From assembly GCA_009823505.1 (NCBI GenBank), contig VZQC01000373.1, forward strand, positions 580,790-644,789: a stretch of 64,000 nucleotides of DNA, in the 5' to 3' direction. The notes beneath the pieces were generated by a model. That model was not told where the DNA came from. It saw only the letters and a list, made by a program, of their open reading frames with translations, and searched no databases. Position numbers and translations under genes: made by a program. Below, in pieces: positions 1 to 13,600 of this stretch. Position 1 is the first letter of the stretch; each line of letters begins with the position of its first letter. Source of the stretch: Rhizomys pruinosus. Its lineage: Eukaryota; Chordata; Mammalia; Rodentia; Spalacidae.

Positions 1-385
1 AGAGTAGAGTCTCCCTGAATGTGATGAAACCAACAGATCCAAAGATCTGGGAGTTGCAGCCGAGCAAAACTCATTTACTGCAGGGGTTTTAAGCACTTAT
101 ATAGTTTTGGTGGGCTCTTTGACCAGGAGGTAGGTGGGACAGAGGAGAAGCCTATGTGTGTTCTGCAATGGCTAAGTTTTTATTGCAGGAAAACCATAGC
201 CCCCAAGATAAGCTTATGGCTTGTGCCACTTGCCTCCAGAGGACAGGGCGGACATGCATCAGGAGGGAGGCTTGGGAATGCTACTCTTCAAGCTACACTC
301 CCCTGGCAGTTGTGCTGTAGATGCCTGATGTCCAGTATGGTGAGTTGGAGCGACTCCCATCTCCTGCCAGCCTTCTAGGTTTTCA
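1..385 (-). mobile_element. Probable ERV LTR fragment at window edge
   Basis: Read on the minus strand, this stretch has LTR-like architecture: a C/T-rich U3-like part, AATAAA at 179-184, a TATATAA box at about 98-104, then a downstream R/U5-like segment that runs off the left edge. No gag or pol sequence is visible. The family is not recognised and the ends are uncertain. It lies just past the Msmb polyadenylation site. Confidence 0.35.
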
Positions 386-615
386 GGGTGAAACTGACCT
401 CCTAGGTTATTGGGGAAAGAAGCCAGCTATCTTATACTCAGCCATAATGGATTTATCTGCCCCACAGATTGGAGGGAAATGTTGAAACTTTCAGTTGTGT
501 GGACTTCTGTCTGCATCTTAAAGTTTACTTGCATTCTAGAACATGTAATCAATACAAACATAATTGATCAATTTAAAGCATACATATATTCAAATGTTTG
601 CTCACTAAAAAAATT

Positions 616-621
616 TTTATT
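616..621 (-). terminator. Msmb polyadenylation signal
   Basis: AATAAA on the minus strand, about 116-121 nt past the Msmb stop codon. Cleavage would be expected near position 595-605. No better signal lies closer to the stop. Confidence 0.65.
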
Positions 622-736
622 AGCAATTAAGGCTATCTAATCACAGACTATTAGCAGCCATGGGAAAATAAAGCATTTCCTGGGAGGACCTAGGCACAAC
701 TTCAGGCTGGGAGAACTGGGCCTACTAGAAGCACAT

Positions 737-866
737 TTACAATATCCAGCTGTTGACAACACAGTCTTTTCCTGGATTCTCCCGTTCTACAACAGAATAG
801 GTGCAGTTATCCGGGTGGAATATTTTCTCACATTTGCTTCTGTCATATTCCACAGGTACAGCAAGC
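737..866 (-). CDS. Msmb: Msmb exon 4 (C-terminal segment and stop)
   Basis: The acceptor acag is at 867-870. The exon completes the Lys codon, then encodes LAVPVEYDRSKCEK and continues to the terminal SWIL and TAA (737-739). It corresponds to human VSTPVGYDKDNCQRIF onward. The 3' UTR runs on to about position 595. Confidence 0.92.
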
Positions 867-3800
867 CTGTCATTGAAACAAGAGAAGGTCTGTCAAAAAT
901 GAGAAGGCACGTGTCCACTCAACCCCACCATTGAGACCTGGTCTGTGTAAGAAGTGGCTCATACTCCAGTTTCTTGGAGCTTCCTCTGTCGACTTAAGTG
1001 CATCCCTCCCTGGAAGCCCCAAAGTGTAGACTCTAGGCATCTGTACCCATCTGTGTCACAGAAAGCATCCCCAAATGGGCCCTGCATTCCACTCTGCATG
1101 TACAGGACAATGGGAAGTTCAAATAGGCACAGGGACAGGCTTGGGCCACTAGGGGGCAGAAAAGCTCTCTTTGGCTTTGCCTTTTCCACCCTCCACATTC
1201 AGGTAGTAGTTAGCTTTAGTGCTGCTAGAATGTAGAAAGGGAAGGCCTGGCCCAAACCTGGAATGATGGTTGTTTGAGGAGGAGCTCACTCAGCCAGCAG
1301 GAACAAAGAGCCATTCCAGGTCACCGTCATAGAGCCCAGGGACAAGCTGATAGGAACACATCTTCCTGGGAAAATCCATTTGCATTACAGGAGCCCAGAC
1401 ACTTTTAGGACTCGTCGCCTCTTAATGCCCACTGCTCTGGGATTTAAGTTGTCCTGCCCAGAGCTGGGTATTGTGGCTCACACCTATAACCCCAAGAAGC
1501 AGGAGGACCAGAATCCCTCAGCTCTGAGGGACTGTAGTGCGGTTGAGGCAGTCTAGGTTACACAAGACTTTGTTCCAAAAAACAAAATAAAACAATAAAA
1601 TAAAAAGATGTCCAAAGTATATACAAGCAGCCATCCCAGGACAATTTATGAAGGTGACTCCTTGTTAAAGGATACCCCTAGTGTACTATAAATTCTGGTG
1701 ACAGTGATATGTTGGTTCAGGTGCATCTATTGTAGTAAATACATCCTCTATGTGGGCTATTGATAATGAGAAAAGCTGACATATGGGGGCAGGAAACATA
1801 GGCGTAACCTTTGTACCTATGGTTAATTTTACTCTGACTCTAAGACTATTCTTGTGACTAGATAGGTAGTGCAGTGATACAGTGCTTGCTTAACATGTGT
1901 GAAGTCCTGGGTTCAATCTTGAGAATCACACACAAAAAAAATACTCATGAGCAAAACAGCTCTTAACAGCCAATCTGGGTGCTGCTGAACTTGTTATTGT
2001 GCTGGTGCTACAGTTTAGTAGGTAGAGTGCTTGTCTACCATGCTGCACAAAACCCAGCCTTGACTTCAATCCCCAGTGGGACATAAAACCAGCTATATTG
2101 GTGTGCACAGTAATACAAGCATTGGAAGGTAGGGGATCAGGAATTCAAGTTCATTCTCAGCTACATAACAAGTTTAAGACCAACCTATAGAAGACCCTAT
2201 CTCCAAACCAAACAAACAATACATCAAGCTGGCACAGTGATGCATGCCTATAGTTCTAATGTTCATTACTTCATATTGTATAAAATGCTGGGTTTTCAGA
2301 TTATGCCTTGCCCTGGGAGACTCTGCTATGTAAGCCACATTTGACTCCATTTTGATGCATATGCAAAAGTTAGGATGGCCCTGTAGGATGCAGTAGATGT
2401 AAAGAATACTTTCTGTCCAGCACATCCAAGAGGTGCATGGCTTATTAAAATCATATTGGTAAAACCAGGCCTGACAGATTATCAAATTCACCTGACTAAG
2501 GCCAGGATGTAGCACTGTGACCCCTCTTCTTTAGAAGAAGACACTTGACATTCCAATGGCAACCCACCTTCCCCCATAATCTGTCAACTGACTACCCAGT
2601 GTGTGCATCAATGAACTGACAGAAGGCTCAGGGAGATGCCTCCGTGGGTAAAGACACTTTTTGTGCAAGACTTATGACATCTTTGTGATGTCAATGACAA
2701 AGGTTTTGGCGCCTGTTATGCCATGGCAAAGCCCAAAGAGTAAATGAGCCTTTTCCCCCTGTTATCCGAATTGCTCTGTTTATTTATATAGCTTAAATCT
2801 TCAAAAAACTGATAAACATATTCAATGAAATCTTAGTTTAAGTGTTCACTCTCTCTATTATTTTGCCTCACCTATTTGCTTCAACTGTTTTGTCCTGGAT
2901 ATTAAGTCTATATTGTAGGGATACAGAAATTACAAATGTCACGTTCACTGATTTCACACATGATTTAGATCATATTTAGATGTGCCTTAAATTTTTTAAT
3001 CAAAATAACCACATATATATCCATATATATATATATATGTATATATCCTTTAAGTAACATTGTTTGACTATCCTATCTTGCTTTAGCATCAATAGAGTTT
3101 CACTCCTCTAACTAGAAAGATGCAACAATGTCCCATCCACAGACAGATGATAACTGTCCTTGAGGAATGAAATGTCAAAAGGCACCTTGATGGTGATTAA
3201 GCAAAGGAGGCACCTCAAGGGCAGATTCCTGGGCACCTTCAAAATAGCTTTTCCTTTATTTTTAGCTAAAATTTTGCAGTCAGCACACTGACCATGTGCG
3301 CTAATGTACCTGTCTTAAAGCCTTCCCCATACAAATATGTTTAGGCCTTCTGTTCTAATAACAACGTGATAAAGGCAGGAGCCTGGAGGCAGGAACTGAA
3401 TCAAAGACTGTGAAGAAGTGATGCTTGTTTCCCCTGGCTTGCTCAGTTGTTTTTTGTTTTGTTTTGTTTTGTTTTTGTTTGTTTGTTTTGGTCTTTTTGA
3501 GACAGGGTCTCCAAGTAGCCCTAGCTTCCCTGGAACTCACTCTGTAGACCAGGCTGGCCTTGAACTCACAAAGATCTGCCTGCCTCTGCCTCCCAAGTGC
3601 TAGGATTAAAGGCATGTGCCACCATGCCTGACTGCTCACGTATTTTCTCATGCAGCCCAGGCACTGTACTGCCCACAGTGGGCTGGGTGGGTCCTCCTGC
3701 ATCAATTAATGATTAAGAAAATGCTTCACAGACACTCCTACTAGCCAATTGGCTGGATGAAATTCCTCAAATTGAGGTTTCTTCTTCCCAGGTGGTTTGT

Positions 3801-4572
3801 GTCAGGTTGACACACACGAACCAGCACACCTCTTTAATATGTTCATCACCCTGCTCTTTTGGGGGGAGTACATCCCTTTGGAGATGAACCCCACACTCTC
3901 CTGGCTGTAAGTCATGAATCTCTCTCTACTCTTTTGTCTTGGCTGTGTTTATTCTACTTTAGAATTTATCGAGATGTGAACCAGTTGATTCCTTTACAGA
4001 CTGATGACCTCACTTCAAACCCCAGAACTCATTGCAAGGTGGAAAAAGAGAACTAACTCCTCAGCTTGTCTTCCGGCCTCCACATGCATGCTGTGGTTTG
4101 CACACCAACACATATACACTCACACACATCATCGTCATCATAAGTAAATAAGTAAACAATTAAATAAATAAATATTAACAACAAAAGGGGGATGGAGAGA
4201 GAACTCCTGACAGTCCCAGGGCCTTCAGCTTGGTGCAGTATCTACTGCCGAAGCCTCTTTCTCTATTACCATCTGCCCATCTGACTGTTTGTCCATTGGA
4301 CTAGCTCTGTACCTCACCTCTCTAACCTCCATGGTCCCTTCCTTTCCTTGGGCAGCTCAACTCCAACCCTGATGCTTGACTCTGCATCTGTCCCTGCCTC
4401 AGGTTAATTATCTAACTCTCTTCATGTCTCTATGAGCTTTCAGCTTGCCTCCAGTCCTCTTCGAGGTCCTTGAACTCTACTGCTGCCTCTTTCACTCTCT
4501 TGAGGCCTTTGATAACCTACATCTATGCAGATAGATAGATATATGGATGGATGGACAGATGATAGATAGATG

Positions 4573-4615
<43 letters not shown>

Positions 4616-7600
4616 TAGACAGATAGACAAATAGATCAGTCTACTGCATGGTGTGGAATGTGTGTTCTTTTTTTTCAATTTTTTTATGTGTATGAATGTA
4701 CATGTAGGTTTGTGCACCCGTGTCATGCAATGCCTCAGAGGTCAGAAGACAGTGTCAGATTCCCTTGGAACTGGAGTTAAGGACGGTTCTAGGCGCGATG
4801 TGGGTGCTGGGGATCAAACCTGTGTCTTCTGCAAGAGCAGTCAGCGCTCCTAACCACTACGCCATCTCTCCAGCCCAGAATGTGTGTTCTTAATACTAGT
4901 AATTAAGACTAGAATCAAATAGTCTGTCAACAACATTATCATGAGAAATTGAGACTACTGGCAAAGAAGTCAATGTAGCTTGTGAATTCACTATTCAATG
5001 AATTCTGATCTTGTGGGAAGACACAAAGGTGCCTATCTTCTGACATCCTACATGCATCACACCAAGCTTACTGGGGAAACTGAGGCATTGGAATCAATTA
5101 AGCCCAGGAGTTTAAGGACAGTACCAACATAAGAAGATTCTGTCTGAAAATCAAATGAAAAACTGAGGCAGAATCACTGAAGAAAGGGATCTTGAAAGAG
5201 AATCGCTGTTCTCAGAGACGGACCCCACTGGATGAGACTTACTTGCCGCAGCATCCAATCTCATTTCTTCTGCAAGTACACACCACACAGTCCTTCTCCC
5301 AAGTGGAGTTCACGGGATGCGTGTTACCATCAGAATCCTTGCATTCTGGAACAATGCACATGGTAGTATAAGTAGCATCACCAAGTCATACAACAGGAAG
5401 AAAGCTCATCAGGGCATTGAGACCAGGCCATGTTATGTGACACCTGGTCATTTTAGAGTTTCAGAGACAGTGCTTCTTTTACGCCATGGCTAAATCCCCA
5501 GAATTGTGCAGTCCAGGCCATTTCTTACAAAGAGGTTAATCCTACTGAATTTTATGTCAGAACAGGCTTTTCCTTCTAACCTTGTAGCTATTAGGAGTCT
5601 GTTCAAAGTAGTGGTCCAACTTTTCCTCCTGAATTACCTCTGAATGAATATCTCATTTCTGCAACTTCTTTGCTTTGTGGCAGCAGTTCTCAATCCTGGG
5701 TGCTCATGTGAGCATCGTGGACACTTAAAATCTGCCCACAGATGGGGAAGGTAGCTTAATAGTATTAAGAATGGACAAAGCCCTGGTGACAAAATAAACA
5801 AACAACAACCTTTGTGTCTGAGCCCTACTTCAGGACATTAAAATCAGAATCTCTGGTGTAAGACCCATAGTGCCGGATTTTTTATTTAATTATTCTATTT
5901 GAGGGATCACATGTATCTCAGGTTATCCTCGATTTCCCTATCCAAGGCTGGCCTTGAACTTCTGATGTGCTTGCCTTCTCCTTCCCATGTACAGGGATTA
6001 CAAGTATACACCACAACACTTATGCAGTGCTGGTCCTGGGACCCAGGGTTCCCTACATGTTAAAGAAGTGCTCTAGCAGGTGAGCCACAGCTATAGTTCA
6101 CTGTCTTTTGGGGGGTATTTTTGAGACGGGGTCTCCCTTTAGTCTCAGCTGGCCTGGAGTTCGATATGTAGACCAGGCTGACCTTGAACTCACAGAGATG
6201 CACCTGCCTCTGCCTCCTGAGTAACAAATGTTCAGCCAGGGTTGAGAACCACTGTCTCAGACACTTGTGATCCAATAGCACTTAAAGGACAACTGCATCA
6301 GCATTCCCTGGAGCTACATTGAACATAAGGCTTCATCCCTGCCATGGGAAACAGTGAATCACAAATAGGTTTGGGGCTAGAGATGTAGCTCAATGGTAAA
6401 GTACTTGTCTGGTTATTTGTGAGGCCATGGGTGTCCCCCACCCCCACACACTCACTTTCATATATTGTAACAAGATTACTTACAGAAATAAGCATGCCCA
6501 CCAAAGTTTGAATACTGCTTCTTTATTTCTGGTTGCATGTGAGAGTCAAGAGCTGTGAGTTAGCAACTCTAGACCAGAGATTCTGCTCCTGCTGGACTTC
6601 AATGCTCCCTAGGCAATCTCATCCAGCGAAAACTGAAAATGATTTGTCTTCAATCGAAGCCTCTCATTTTACTCCATTTTATGTCTGCCCTACACTTCTT
6701 CTCATGTAGATCTAAAGGCTGCAATCTGCCAGGAGGGGATATCTATCAGACTGCAATGACATAAAAATGCTACAAAGCCGTTACTTACCAACAATTTCCT
6801 GGCCTGGAAGTATCTCAAGTGGTTGTACATAGCACTGTGCATTACATGAAGTCACCAAGGTGGCAAGGATCACAAGGCTGCCCAGGAGAACTTTCTGCAT
6901 CATAAGGGAAGGTCAGGGATAGAGAATAAGTGATTCCTGATGATAAACCTGGACTGCGTGTCATAGACAAAGTTCCCTCCTGAGCTCTGGGCATGGATCT
7001 GTTACCTTCAGCTAACCCAGCCAGGCATCCAGGGAATAAGACCTGTATGCCCAGGTTACTTTAAAAAATACTCTATTATGCTGGGCATGGTGGCATATAC
7101 CTTTAATCCCAGCACTGGAGAGGCAGAGGCAAGTGGATCTCTGAGTTCAAGGCCAGCCTGGTCCAGGTCGGCTGGGGCTATGGGGAGACCCTGTCTCAAA
7201 AAATAATCTATTTCCTTCCCTTGTTCTAGCTAAGACTGCAGTGCTGTACTGAATAGAAACAAAAAGAACAGATAGCTGTGTCTTGTTTCTGATGTTAGTT
7301 GGGAGAATGTTTAGTTATTCCCCACTAAGCATGATGTGGGTTTGTCATACATAACCTTTGTTATGTTGAGGTATGTCCCCTCCATCCCTATGACTGTCAT
7401 AGATGCATGTTGGATTTTGTCAAATCTTTTCTGCATCTAATGAGATGAAAATATGTTTTCTGTCTTGAGACATTTATGTGAAGGATGACACATTAATTTA
7501 CCTATGCTAAACCATTTCTGCATCTTTGGAGTTAGTTCAATTTGTTTGTGATGAATAATCTTTTTGATATGATCTTGAATTAAGATTCCCAGTGCTTTAT

Positions 7601-10600
7601 TTAGAATGTTTGCACCTCTGTGTTAGGTCAGGCTGGGGGCAAAAAGCCAAGATGGCACAGACCAGAAGGACCTTTCCTTCTTTTCTGCTCTGGAGCTTGA
7701 GTTTACCTGCAAAAAATCACCAGATGGAGTTCCAAATTCCTATGAGACCACCAGACCTGATTGGCTGATTCCAGCACCTCATCATCTCCTCTCCCCTGAC
7801 CTTTAAAAGGTCCTCCCTGCCTCCCTGGCGTGGGCTTTTCTGATGGTCCTTCACTCCAAAAGGGCTATGGGGTCAGCCTGGGAGAGCAATCCCTGGATTA
7901 AAAGCCTGCCTTGGTTTATTTTAATTAGGACTGACTCTTGGCCTTTTTCTTAGTGTCCGTATTCTTCTCACTCTGTTCATCAGGGAGCTCAGCCTGCAAA
8001 TTTCTTTTATCATTGTCATTTCTTTTCCTAATTTTGGTACCAAGGTAATTCCTGCTTCATAAAAAAGTATTTGGAAGCCTCCTTTTTCTATTTTATGAGC
8101 AGTATTGGGGTTAGTCCTTCTTTAAACTTCTGGCAGAATTCTCTGGTGAATATATCTGATCCTCGGAATTTCCTTTCGGTTGGGAGGGTTTTTTATTATT
8201 ATGACTGCTTCTGATTGCTGGTTATGGATTTATTTCATCTTGGTTCAATTTTGGTATTTGTGTACATCTAGAAATTCATTTTTTTAGAGTTTCCAATTTA
8301 GTAGAACAGAGTTTTTAAAGATATGTCCTTAAGATTTTAAAATTTCATTAGCATTTCTGGAACTGCCTCTATTTTCATTTCTAATTTTATTAATTTGTGG
8401 CTTCTTTTTCTTTCTTTAAGTTAATTTGGCTATGGCCCAGTCAGTTCTACTTATCAAGGAACGAGCTTTTCATTTCACTGAATCTTTATATTATTTTCTC
8501 ATTTCTATTACATTAATTCCAACACTAATTTGTATTTTCCCTTTTTTTTGGTCTTTTCGAGACAGGGTCTCCCTGTAGCCCCAGCTGTCCTGGAACTCAC
8601 TCTGTAGACCAGGCTGGCCTTGAACTTACAGAGATCTGCCTGCCTCTTCCTCCCGAGTGCTAGGATTAAAGGCGTGCACCACCACGCCTGGGGACACAGG
8701 CATTTTTATTTATGTCTTTTATTCCTTTGAGGGGTAGTAGAGGTCAAAGCCAAGACCTGACATATTCTGGATAATGGATCTAGCACTGAGCCCCATGCAA
8801 GCCCTCATTAATAACAGCTTCTTTGATGAATGCATGAACAAACCCATTAATCTCAGGTGAAATCTGTAAGACAGGAGAAGTAGCCAAATGGCCCACATCA
8901 TCTTTGTGAGATGAGCAAACACATATTAATATGGTACTTTGGGAAGTACCGAAAGATGAGATGAGATGACAGTTATAGTAGAAGAGGGTTAGAGGCTAAG
9001 AAGATGGCTCAGTTGCTAAAGTGCCTGACCAGTATGCACAGAACCTGGGGTTCGGTCACCAGCACTACATAAAACCAGTCTTGGTGGCTCGTGCCTATAC
9101 TTTTAGCACTCAGAAGACAGAGGGAGGAGAGATCAAAAATTCAAGGTAATCCTCAGCTACATAACCTGGCCTCTATGAGACTGTCTCCAAAAAAGCCTAA
9201 AATTAATCATAAAGTTGTGCTGCCTGGGGGACTCAGAGTGAAGCAGATCCTTGATAGGCAAGACAGAGAACAGTAACTCTACGAAGATCCCTGCACTTCT
9301 CAAGTCAACATCTAAGATGGCCAACTTCCAGGTTCATCTTCCTCTCCAGGACAAAGGCTTAGTGGACTTTTTCCACTGCAGCTTCAATAGGACTTTCAAA
9401 TCTGCCCTGGTAAGGAAGGAGTGCCCATGGGGAACCAATCAGCTCCTCTTTGTCGGGATGAGCCAACTCCCTACTGAAGGAAACAGNAAAAAGAACAGAT
9501 AGCTGTGTCTTGTTTCTGATCTTAGTTGGGAGAATGTTGAGTTATTCCCCATTAAGCATGATGTGGGTTTGTCATACATAACCTTTGTTATGTTGAGGTA
9601 TGTCCCCTCCATCCCTATGACTGTCGTAGATGCATGTTGGATTTTGTCAAAGATCTTTTCTGCATCTAATGAGATGAAAATATGTTTTCTGTCTTGAGAC
9701 ATTTATGTGAAGGATGACACATTAATTTACCTATGCTAAACCATTTCTGCATCTTTGGAGTGAGGCCAATTTGTTTGTGATGAGTAATTTTTTGATATGA
9801 TCTTGAATTCAGATTCCCAGTGCTTTATTGAGAATGTTTGCACCTCTGTGTTAGGTCAGGCTGGGGGCAAAAAGCCAAGATGGCACAGACCAGAAGGACC
9901 TTTCCTTCTTTTCCACTCTGGAGCTTGAGTTTACCTGCAAAAAAATCACCAGATGGAGTTCCAAATTCCCATGAGACCACCAGACCTGATTGGCTGATTC
10001 CAACACCTCACCATCTCCTCTCCCCTGACCTTTAAAAGGTCCTCCCTGCCTCCCTGGCGTGTACTTTTCTGTTGGTCCTTCACTCCATAAGGGCTATGGG
10101 GTCAGCCTGGGAGAGCAATCCCTGGATTAAAAGCCTGCCTTGGTTTATTTTAATTAGGACTGACTCTTGGCCTTTTTCTTGGTGTCCGTACACTTCTCAC
10201 TCTGTTCATCAGGGAGCTCAGCCTGCAAATTTCTTTTATCATTGTCATTTCTTTTTCTCATTTTGGTACCGAGCTAATTCCTGCTTCATAAAAAAGTATT
10301 TGGAAGCCTCCTTTTTCTATTTTATGAGCAGTATTGGGGTTAGTCCTTCTTTAAACTTCTGGTAGAATTCTCAGGTGAATATATCTGATCCTTGGAAGTT
10401 CCTTCTGGTTGGGAGGATTTTTTATTATTATGACTGTTTCTGATTGCTGGTTATGGATTTATTACATCTTGGCACAATTTTGGTATTTGTGTACATCTAG
10501 AAATTCATTTTTTAAGAGTTTCCAATTTAGTAGAACAGAGTTTTTAAAGGTATGTCCTTAAATTTTTAAAATTTCATTAGCATTTCTGGAAATGCCTCTA

Positions 10601-13600
10601 TTTTCATTTCTAATTTTATTAATTTGGGGCTTCTTTCTCTTTCTGTCTGCTGTTTTGGATGATTTTGATTTTATTTTTTTCTGAGGCATTAAGGTACATC
10701 GTTAATTTACTGATTTTAGATCTCTTAAATTTTTTATGTCGGCACTTAGCACTTTCCTCTTAGGCCTGACTTCATTGAGCTAATTGAAGATATGACTGGA
10801 AACACAGATTAGCATCAGGTTAAACCAAAGACCAAAAGGCTAAGAACTTTAGGGTTTTTAGTTGGGAGACTTTGTCGAGACACTTACCTGTGACAGCACT
10901 GCTAGGCTAGGGCTGGCCTCCCCTCTGGTCTGAAGAGGGTCTGGACCCCCATACCCTTAGTGTATTACCAGCCCTCAGACTATATGGAGAAGGAAACGAG
11001 GAGCTGAGCCAGTGGTAAACTTCGCACCAGCTGTGCCTTGATAATGAGTAGTCAGTGTCAATTTTAGATGTCTCTACCTTCCAAAATCAATGCAGTACAT
11101 GCAATTTGGAGCATGAGACACCAGGCATGCAACACTTTCCAGAAATTTTGAGGTCCCATTTATCATCTGCCAAGAAACCCAGGCAGAAGGTGAATAAAGT
11201 AGAGTTACAATTCAGTATGTTCTTACAAGATTATGATGTTGGAGGCTCTTCCCAAGAATTTCCCATCTCTTCCAGAATTTACGATCAGAGTATCTTCTAG
11301 ACAGAGATGGTGATCTGAAGGGACATTTCACATGATTCCCATTAGAAGTCCTGGTGTCTCAGGAGTGGCCGTGACCTGCAGTGAGAATCTGATGCCTTAC
11401 AGTGGCCTACTAGTCTCAGCTTCCAGTGAAATCCCAATGATGTTCCACACCAGTGACCTAACAATAGCTGAATCAGGTCTTCTGGGGGTACCGTCCATAA
11501 AAGCCTCTTCGGCACATGAAATATTAGGTACCAGGCATGCCTTCCACTTAACCCACACTACACTTTCTTCTGCACACCCCAGAAATCTCTATGACTTTGG
11601 GATGTTCTTGGCAGGGCACTACTCATTCCTAACTTTAAAATCCCTGAACTCTGGTTAGCCAGTCAGACTGTCAGGAAGGCTCCTTTTATCTAACCTGAGC
11701 AGCCTGCTATTCACAGAGCACAGGTGCACTAGGGCTCCAGAGGGACACCCAAGAAAGAACCTCCAGTTTCCACACTTTACTTCTGCCATTATGACAACCG
11801 TGGAAATGATTATGTCAAGTGTTCCCACGTGTGAATCACCAACAAAAGCACATGGGCAAGAAGCCATTATAGTCGCAGTTTGGGAAGCAGTGCACGGTCT
11901 TTCTTTCATTCCGATGAGCTGTGACACTGCTGACCTCAGGGTACCATGGATGGGCATCCTGATGCCCTCTACCCAAATCCAGAGGCAGAATTACTAAATA
12001 AAATCTAGGCATGAAGGGCTCCACTGTGACTCAGTTACCATCTCCAAAGAACTCTGCTTGGGATTTTAGAAGTCTCTTTCTTCCCAGGCAAGTATCAGGC
12101 CCATTCTAAGGAGCAGGCCATTTGGGATACAATGGGAGGACTAGTCTCCATTTATTCAGTTACTTTTCTGTTGCTCTGATAAAAAAAATCTGACCAAAAG
12201 CCACTTGGGGAGGAAAGAGTATTTTAGCTTACATTTCCTGGTGATAATTCTTCATGGAGTAAGTCAGGGCAGGAACTCAAGGGAGGAGCTTGAGGCAAAC
12301 CACACAGACAGGCTGCTGACTGGCTTGTTCTCACTCTCTCAGTATCAGTCAGCTTTCTTACACAACTCAGGTTCACCTCCCCTTGAGAAACAAAGCCCAC
12401 AGTGGGCTGGTGCCTCCTACATAAATTATCAATTAAGAAAACATCCTGCAGACATTTCACAGGCCAATATAAACTAGGCAGTCCCCTAACTGAGATTCTT
12501 CCAATGAACTCTAGGGTGTGTCAAGTTAACGGCTGAAGTTAATTAGGAAACCATCTTCTGCCAAGCCCAACTGTGTGTGTAGGGCCAGCAGGCCAGGTTG
12601 TTGCTGGGATGCAAGATGGGAGATCTGGTTGGTGAAACATCTCTTGCAAAGGAACAGGTGTGAAAGGAACCAGAGGGGGCAATGGTAGCTGAACAGGCCC
12701 CTGCCTTCATAGAGGTCAAAATCTAGTTGAGAAGAGTATTATTATAAGTAGTTTGTGTTAGCCCAGTGTGATGGCACATGTCTGCATTCCCAGCATCAGG
12801 GAGGTAGAGGTGGGAAGACTCTGAAACGGAATGTTGGTGCTATCATAAGTAAAAGAAGAAAGGATAAGTTTAATTGTCTTATATACAAATTGTATATATG
12901 CAATTTAAGGAATAATACTTATGTTTTAGGTCACTTGACTAAAAGAGTCTGTTGATATATTTGAAACTTTTGTTCTCCTGAGATGTAACTACTATCCTAT
13001 GAATTGTGGTATAATTCTCCTTTGTAAACAATACAATGTTGCCTTGGCATTATTTTATTCTGTTTGGGCCTCAATGAAATTCTTTCATTTGAAGCTTTCT
13101 AGTCTTCATAAAATTTAGAAAACACAAAATAAAGAACTTTGGTTGCAAATGACACAGACATTTTTTTTGGTCTTTTCGAGGCAGGGTCTCCCTGTAGCCC
13201 CAGCTGTCCTGGAACTCACTCTGTAGACCAGGCTGGCATTGAACTCACAGAGATCCGCCTGCCTCTGCCTCCCGAGTGCTAGGATTAAAGGCGTGCACCA
13301 CCACTCCTGGGGACACAGGCATTTTTATTTATCTCTTCTTATTCTTTTGAGGGATAGTACGTGTCAAACCCAAGACTTGACATATTCTGGATAATGGATC
13401 TAGCACTGAGCCCCATGCAAGCCCTCATTAATAACAGCTTCTTTGATGGCTGCATGAACAAACCCATTAATCTAGGTGAAGGCCCACATCATCTTTGTGA
13501 GATGAGCAAACACATGTTAATATGGTACTTTGGGAAGTACCGAAAGATGAGATGAGACGATAGTTATAGTAGAAGAGGGTTAGAGGCTAAGAAGATGGCT

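Larger units (their letters stand above)
8543..9486 (+). repeat. Duplicated intronic block Y, first copy
   Basis: B1, B4 and about 290 bp of unassigned sequence, nearly identical to 13167-14076 (small indels and substitutions only). It ends at the N at 9487 in ctactgaaggaaacag. The second copy runs on past that point. Confidence 0.85.

Noticed and set aside
959..1198. Overlapping frames on both strands near Msmb exon 4
   Set aside because: Neither has a recognisable product, and they lie in Msmb intron 3. Overlap on both strands is typical of chance openness.
6895..6903. Alternative Msmb start at an in-frame ATGATGCAG before exon 2
   Set aside because: The bases form the splice acceptor after a pyrimidine tract, and a TATA-linked exon 1 at 18351 provides an ATG in the right phase.
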